From assembly GCA_003008705.1 (NCBI GenBank), contig PDUO01000047.1:28506-92505 (forward strand): a stretch of DNA of 64,000 nucleotides, given 5' to 3'. This stretch comes from Pezicula radicicola (Eukaryota > Ascomycota > Leotiomycetes > Helotiales > Dermateaceae). Within the stretch, counting starts at the first letter, position 1. Each line of letters opens with the position of its first letter. The notes beneath the pieces were generated by a model that was given only the letters and a program-made list of their open reading frames with translations, did not search any database and was not told the DNA's origin. The position numbers and the translations under genes are program-made. Positions 57,989-64,000 of the stretch are shown here, in pieces.

Positions 57989-59773
57989 ATGTCTGTCCTC
58001 GAGTTCATGTCTGAGTACCACCCTTTCTATCGTCAACCCTCTCCAAGAGTTCCAGAAAAAGAGCCCTCTATGGACGGTGGAGAATCCGCTCAAATAGTTG
58101 AAGAAAGTCGCGACATGGAAAGGCAACCTTGGAAACGTATCATCATCTGTTGTGATGGGACCTATGACGACTTTGGGGACACACCCGAAAGAACGAGGCC
58201 AGGCAGTTCTGTTTCTCGAATTCTACGCTGGCTCTTACCGCCTCTTGTGTATCATATCCTTTGGTTCTTGGGAATCTTTGCTGTGACCAAATTCGTTGAG
58301 ATCTTGATACTGGGCCCAAAGGAACCTCGGCAACCACTCCGATCGAACGTTTCCCGCCTCGCCTCCTACATACAACCATGCTCGAAAGAGAAGGATAAGG
58401 AAGGTAATACAATATATGTTCAGCAACTCGTGTTCTATATTGGTGGTGTTGGGGCTTTGGGGACTCCTCAGAGTCGTGTTGAAGAGGCCGTCACGGGGAA
58501 CACGATGACTTACAAAGTTCGATACGCATATCGCATGATAATGGATAATTATACTCCAGGTGATGAGATATGTTTGTTTGGGTTTTCAAGGGGGGCTTTC
58601 ACAGTGAGAGCACTTGCAGGCTTCATCAAATGGGCTGGGATATTAAGGAAAGATAACATGGACTTCTTTGACTTGATATGGCATGAGTATGTCAAACCCA
58701 TCAAGTCTGGTGAGGAACGGCTGTCACGTAGCGAAATTTTGCGGAAAGCCTTGTTGCAATACCGGCAAAGAGATACAAGAGAAGGAGAGAAGTCTGATTC
58801 CAAGAGTCTCGAAGATACATTAAGCCATAACTATGAGCAGGCAGACCCCAATGTTACGATCAAATGTATTGGAGTTTGGGACACAGTTGGCTCACTTGGG
58901 CCTCCACCTCTCTGGATTCCCACAATTGATGACGAGAAGCTCGCTTCATTATCCGCTCTACGATACGGCCCATTTGATGTCTCACTTGGCCCAGATACCA
59001 AGCATGTCTTCCAAGCCTTAGCACTTGACGAATGCCGCTTCGACTTTTATCCTGCAGCCCTACAAGGTCCATCAGATGGCCAAGTATTCTCTCAAACTTG
59101 GTTTCCTGGTGTACATGGAGATCTTGGGGGTGGAATGCGTAAATACATTGGTGACTATCCACTTGTCTGGATGGTCAGTAAGGTTGTACATCATGGATTG
59201 CTTGGGTTAGATGAAGCTTATATTGAAGAGGATGTTTTGAAGCCTCTGAAATCAAATCCGGCTGCATACCCAACTCGCGTTACTATAGGGCCTCGAGATT
59301 GGTTTGATCGAAGTTGGCTCGCATATCACTTTCTTCCCTCAATCCTCAATATCCGACTTGCTTTTCGTAATCCTCACCTGCCTGCAGGAAATGCGCCACG
59401 GTCGAACAATAGTGAAATTTCTGAAGATCAGGACGAATCGTTGCAACCGACAATCGCAAGAGAACAAAAATTCCACTGGACGGTTCTACGGCGAATCGAG
59501 GACACGGATGATAGTTATTGGGGGGCGAAACACGTAGGCATTCCAGTCACCCGTCGTCTAGCCTGGGCTGTTTCGTGGCTATTGGGCCGCTCAAGTATAG
59601 GTCAACTCGGTGAAGATCTTTCCTTGCTAAGATCAAAGGATGCCTGCAGAGCACTTAGACGGCCTTCGCCTTGCAATCCCAATGTGGAAATCACCAAAGA
59701 GATGATTCGGGAAAGGATGGACGACGCAGTTGGCTTTGATCAATACCTACGGGATTTTTTTGACACGATCTAA
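57989..59773 (+). CDS. DUF2235 (Tle1-like alpha/beta-hydrolase) protein with a hydrophobic insert
   Basis: Intronless, 594 aa. The family has the alpha/beta-hydrolase fold of T6SS phospholipase Tle1; in fungi it is common and poorly known. Motifs: WKRIIICCDGTYDDFG (about 48-63), NVSRLASYI (about 120-128), VFYIGGVGALG, DEICLFGFSRGAFTVRALAG (GxSxG with Ser200), IKCIGVWDTVGSLGPP, ALDECRFDFYP and WFPGVHGDLGGG (late Asp/His). Between CDGTYDD and NVSRLA, normally close together, lies an insert with a strongly hydrophobic segment (residues 81-108, LLPPLVYHILWFLG), which would be a membrane helix. No signal peptide. Start at 57989; a second Met lies six codons on. Confidence 0.88.
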   Translation: MSVLEFMSEYHPFYRQPSPRVPEKEPSMDGGESAQIVEESRDMERQPWKRIIICCDGTYDDFGDTPERTRPGSSVSRILRWLLPPLVYHILWFLGIFAVTKFVEILILGPKEPRQPLRSNVSRLASYIQPCSKEKDKEGNTIYVQQLVFYIGGVGALGTPQSRVEEAVTGNTMTYKVRYAYRMIMDNYTPGDEICLFGFSRGAFTVRALAGFIKWAGILRKDNMDFFDLIWHEYVKPIKSGEERLSRSEILRKALLQYRQRDTREGEKSDSKSLEDTLSHNYEQADPNVTIKCIGVWDTVGSLGPPPLWIPTIDDEKLASLSALRYGPFDVSLGPDTKHVFQALALDECRFDFYPAALQGPSDGQVFSQTWFPGVHGDLGGGMRKYIGDYPLVWMVSKVVHHGLLGLDEAYIEEDVLKPLKSNPAAYPTRVTIGPRDWFDRSWLAYHFLPSILNIRLAFRNPHLPAGNAPRSNNSEISEDQDESLQPTIAREQKFHWTVLRRIEDTDDSYWGAKHVGIPVTRRLAWAVSWLLGRSSIGQLGEDLSLLRSKDACRALRRPSPCNPNVEITKEMIRERMDDAVGFDQYLRDFFDTI

Positions 59774-60499
59774 AGATTCTTATTAGGTCTTAAGCATAGC
59801 GGTAACTAATGTCCACTACAAATCTGTACATAAGGATGGCTCCCTCCTCAAAACATAATTTAGTCCATAAGATATTTTCAACTCCGTATCTGTTCAATAT
59901 TGAGTACTCTGCCCTTTCGCCCTGTCTCGACCAAGCAGAGAAAATTCAATAGATAAACAGAAAACACTACAGTAAGATCAATCAGAGGACACTATAATAA
60001 AAGAGAAGTACACCTCCCAATTCCCAATACGTCTCTCAAATCTCTAATACTCACTTAGGACGAAAGTGCTTCAACCCCCAACCAGTAGGCTCGCCTTCAC
60101 TTTCTCCCGTCCCCACGGGGCCCCGCACACCTCCGCACCTGCATCAATCTCCTCCACATGCCGCAATCATCTACAGTAACATAATCTAGGACTAGCTCAA
60201 GCCAGCAATTGAACTTCGGGTTATCTCCATTGTCGAATCTGCTGAGAAACGTCGGTAGCAGCTCGGTACAGTGGGGAGATGCAACATTATCACATCTTGG
60301 CACGCAGATCAACTGTGCTCTAGTGTTCTTTCATCATACTAGAACAGTGGTGAAAATGCGGCTGCCTGTGCATCTCGCGACAATGTTAAGACGGTCTCCT
60401 TCCAGCTTGGTGCCGGTTTACGGCGAGAATACGATCCCCGCTGTTCTTGATCATGTACTTAATTGATGTTTAGTTTTGCAGAGAAAATAGGCCCTTACC
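59774..60499. other. Intergenic, no gene recognised
   Basis: 726 bp. A 71-codon minus-strand ORF at 60097-60312 and an 85-codon plus-strand ORF at 60209-60466 overlap and neither resembles a known family. The region probably holds the promoter of the rhamnosidase-like gene. Confidence 0.4.
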
Positions 60500-63400
60500 A
60501 TGATTCGTCGTATCTTTGCGTCAAGGAACCAGCCCAAGATGTTGTTCCTCACTCTTGCCATCACGTACTTTGCCAGTCTAGGGTGTATTCAAGGAGTCAA
60601 TGCTGATGCACAGTGTGTCACGGGTCACCTGTGTACACCGTCTCTCTATCAGTCCCCAAGATTTCGATGGTGGTGGCCTGGTGATTGGGCTGAACCAGAC
60701 GAAGTAGGGGTAGAGATTTCTGCTATTGTAGACGCTGGCTTTGGAGGAGCAGAGATAGGCGATGTGGAAGATAGTATCACAGTTCAACTAGATGCTGAAG
60801 TCTATGGCTGGGGCCAAGCGAGATGGAACTCTGCTGTCCTGAGAGCATACCAGGAAAGCAACTCGTCAGTACTAGTCTCGCTTAACTTTTTGGAGCTCCT
60901 CTAACCGAGTCCCATGTCTGCAGATTAGGAGCGCATATGGACTTGACTCTTGGTCCACATTGGCCTACCGGATTTCCTGGATACACTCCTGACTCTCCCG
61001 AGACATCTAAAGAGCTCGTCCATGGTCAACTCTTTGTTCAGCCAGGCCAAGAATTCTCAGGATCTCTTCCATTGCCAATTGCTGCTCCCTCAGGGAACAC
61101 TACAGGCAACCCTAACGTTCAGGCGACTCCTTTCCTTGCCGCTGTTCTGGTAGCAAGAACCACAACAACCAACGAAAGCGCCAGCATTGTCAATATTGAC
61201 CCTTCGACAGTGAAGCTCATCACATCTCAAGTTACCAATTGCTCTTTAACATGGACAGCACCATCAGACGGGACCTACGTGCTTGTGGCTGCTTATGGTC
61301 GTGGTACGGGACAGATTCAGAATATGTATGATGGTGAGTAAGGCCATTATAAACAATTCTGAGGATGAATCTAATCCACGCTACTATTTCAGGCAATCCA
61401 GATGCTCCCAAACTTACCTACCCCTTCCCAGCGTACATAGTTGACCATCTCAGCTCCGCCGGCGTAACGGCTGGGGTAAAATATTGGGACCAAAATATCC
61501 TAACGCCTGAACTGCTGCCTCTACTGAACCAGTGAGTGTTCGATTCAATGATCTAGCATCCCTACCTATTCTGAAAGATGAGATAGAAGCCAGGGATCAA
61601 TCTTCGAGGACTCTTTGGAGTTGAAGTTGAAGCAGTACTGGACGATGAATTTTCTACAAGAATTTCGTCAGCGTCGAGGCTACGACCTCGACCCTTTCCT
61701 GCTCTATCTCATCCAAGATACGAACACGTTTGAGGGCGATCCTGTTGGGGCCACCCAGATCCAAAATGATTTCTATCAAACGGTGTCTGATTTGTATGTG
61801 GACTACCGATTAGGCGGCTTGAAGGAGTGGGCAAATAGTATTGGTCTCAAGCTTCGAGCCCAGCCGTATACGGCTACTATCGATAGCGCCTATGCCGCAA
61901 GCGTCTTGGACATACCAGAGGGCGAATCCCTAGGGTTTGAAGGAGATAACGACGCATTTCGTGTCCTGGCCGCCGGGCGTGATATTGGGGGCAAAACCAC
62001 AATTTTGTCAGACGAGCTTGGCGCCTACTTCGGAATGGCCTATGGTGTTACTTGGAAATTCATACTGGGTACGGCCAACCTTGATATGTCTCTTGGGGTT
62101 AGCCAGGTCGTCATTCATGGCTTTCCCTATCGTGACTCTCCGACAAGTCCTTGGCCAGGTTTTGCACCGTTTACACCGCTCGGCACATATAGCAATGGTT
62201 TTGCAGATTCTTGGGGACCTCGTCAACCATAATGGATGTTTGCTAACAACGCCAGCTTGTACCTTGCCAATGCTCAGAAGTTATTACAAGATAGTGGGGC
62301 CTCGATCGATATTGCTATACTGAACCAAGCATGGGGTGTCACTGCTGCTTGGGACGATACTGGTCTTAATGACGCTGGATATTCGTATCAATTCCCAACA
62401 CCTCAATTGCTGTCGACGTACAATGTCGAGGTTTTGAATCAACGTTTGGCACCGTCCGGACCTAACTACAAAGCCTTGATCATCAATCAGACCACAATTG
62501 ACGTAGACACAGCTCTGCTCCTGCTCTCTTATGGCAAGAGCGGCTTGCCGATAGTAATTTTAGGTCCAACGCCCAATACCACATTCTCATATTCGCCACT
62601 TCAATCCGAAAGTAGTACTCAGATTGCATCCATTTTGTCCCAGCTGCTCAGCCTTAATAGCACACGCATGATCTCAGACACTGTTGCTGTTCCTGCGGCC
62701 TTCCAACAGCTAGGTGTTAAGTTAGTTGTCCTAACAAGTATCTAATCGACGAGATGCTAATTATCGCCTCGCAGACCATCTATACAGTATCCTCAAGGCT
62801 TAAACAACACCCTAATTACGTATAGGCGAACCATGAGTACTGGCTACATCTACTGGATCTACAACAATGGTGATAGTGCTGTCAAAGAAACGGTCCAGCT
62901 GGAGGGCCAGGGATGGCCCATGTTGATTAATTTATGGACTGGCGAGGTGAATGCTGTCGCATCTTTCATTTATGAAGACGGTTACACTACCTTGAATATC
63001 AGTCTCGCATCCACTGCTTCAGCAGCCATTTAGTACGTCTTGTTCATTCATGTGTCGTTCGATTTTGATCTAAAACTTAAATTCTGGCAGTCTCGGTCCA
63101 ACAAATCCATATGGAATTGTAACGCCTCAAGAAAATCTGGTATCAACAGATTGCTCTAGTTATATCCAATCAGGCAAGATCTATCTGTCATCCAATGTCT
63201 CTTGTACTAGCATCACCTCTAACAGGACGGCGGTCTCTCTTTCTCCGGGTTCACTAAATTCGCCTGTTTCTCCTTCGAATTGGACGCTAGTTGTCCAGGA
63301 CTGGGCTCCGGCAGTATCCAATGAGACCGGATTAAACTCCTCGAAGACAACCAAAACAGAGTTAGCTCCGATCCAGCTATCAACATTGGTCAGCTGGCCC

Positions 63401-63858
63401 AATATAACGGGCCTTGAGTCGGCCGCTGGAGTTGGCGTTTACACCGCAAGCATTACACTCGCGAAGGAGGATCCCAATATTCGCGTGCTCTTTGACGTTG
63501 GTTCTGTCCAAGGCACATGGGGTTTAATCCTGAATGGAAAATCAGTTTACGGCATAGATCAATTCAACACTGAACCTTTAGATGTGACGGCATACGTGGA
63601 CGACGGTCTAATGGTAAGTCCCCTCTACGTTACATCTTTCTTTTCGCCTTCCCAATCCATTATATACCATTGCTGCTTTCCTCTCCACTGTCCAAGGCTG
63701 ATTACAGTTGCGCTTTAGCTGTAGAGATTACTGTCGCCACGACGCTTTGGAATAAGCTTATAGCCGTGTGGCCAACGGCATATGGATCAGAGGAACCTCA
63801 GGCTGTTGGTTTGATTGGACCGGTGACTTTTACTTATGTCAAGGACATGGTGGTCTAA
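60500..63858 (+). pseudogene. Secreted GH106 alpha-L-rhamnosidase-like enzyme, one in-frame stop
   Basis: Seven exons, join(60500..60864, 60924..61333, 61393..61531, 61587..62720, 62775..63032, 63091..63613, 63697..63858), 996 codons plus stop. Signal-peptide-like start, either MIRRIFASRNQPK or the Met at 60539 (MLFLTLAITYFASLG core). GH106 features: RFRWWWPGDWAEPDEVGVEI, LGAHMDLTLGPHWPTGFPG, GVKYWDQN, FEDSLELKLKQYW, FQQLGV and the C-terminal jelly-roll SVQGTWGLILNGK. After WGPRQP comes TAA at 62230-62232, followed in the same frame by WMFANNASLYLANAQ; the family has a Gln-Trp here, so CAA became TAA at codon 520. Junctions of exons 3/4 (two acceptors 3 nt apart) and 6/7 are uncertain. GH106 enzymes release rhamnose from pectin-type glycans; function is lost if the stop is real. 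Confidence 0.85.
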
Positions 63859-64000
63859 TGGTAGTGTATCTGTGCTGAGAAACACATGATAATGAATGGA
63901 TGGGAGACAGGATAGTTAAACATATGAGATCGAGTGTAAAAACAAATCCAATAATCTCAAATCTATCTATTCTCTCATCACTGTCGCTTATACTTCGTAG

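Noticed and set aside
59774..60499. Possible small gene with 71- and 85-codon ORFs
   Set aside because: ORFs on opposite strands overlap, lack splice partners and show no resemblance to known proteins.
1..64000. tRNA, rRNA, CRISPR arrays, phage or plasmid genes
   Set aside because: None seen by eye; gene content and introns are nuclear fungal throughout. A tRNA scan would be needed to exclude a missed tRNA.

Overview
The window looks like nuclear DNA of a filamentous ascomycete (Pezizomycotina). Leotiomycetes/Helotiales is my guess from the look of the proteins; I could not test it. The supporting features are many short (46-114 nt) GT-AG introns, a HET-domain gene, a Zn2Cys6 regulator, a fungal-type GH106 enzyme, and very AT-rich repeats whose stop codons look like repeat-induced point mutation (RIP, CpA to TpA). 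No tRNA, rRNA, CRISPR array or prokaryotic feature was seen.

Layout. 1-2850 is a RIP-degraded Ty1/copia tail followed by LTR-like copies in alternating orientation. 3048-5445 holds a HET-domain gene broken by one in-frame TAA and a 448-bp terminal-inverted-repeat element. 6518-12917 looks like a small catabolic locus: a Gfo/Idh/MocA dehydrogenase, a Zn2Cys6 regulator and a divergent MFS sugar transporter. 12918-18424 is gene-poor and holds fossils: a small betagamma-crystallin-like secreted protein, the C-terminal end of a highly reducing polyketide synthase, and the C-terminal half of a flavin monooxygenase.

From 18425 to about 57400 the window is a dense housekeeping block: vacuolar amino-acid transporter, prefoldin 5, an unknown 710-aa protein, ORC1, PRP46, a NAS6/gankyrin-like ankyrin protein, a TMF1-like golgin, alkaline ceramidase, prefoldin 1, a coiled-coil fungal protein, HEM25, NIT2, OPI3, RXT2, TRAPPC11, an alpha/beta hydrolase, BRC1/RTT107 and VPS25. 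The right end has a DUF2235 (Tle1-like) protein and a secreted GH106 alpha-L-rhamnosidase-like gene, again broken by one CAA-to-TAA-type stop.

How the genes relate. Most of the housekeeping genes are unrelated neighbours, as is usual in fungi. The transporter-regulator-dehydrogenase trio is the only convincing functional grouping. ORC1 has two exact MluI boxes in its promoter, and BRC1 has three MluI-like boxes, which suggests G1/S control. Exon structures were worked out by hand by matching reading frame, splice signals and expected family sequence. Nearly all join in phase; the few uncertain junctions are stated in the entries.
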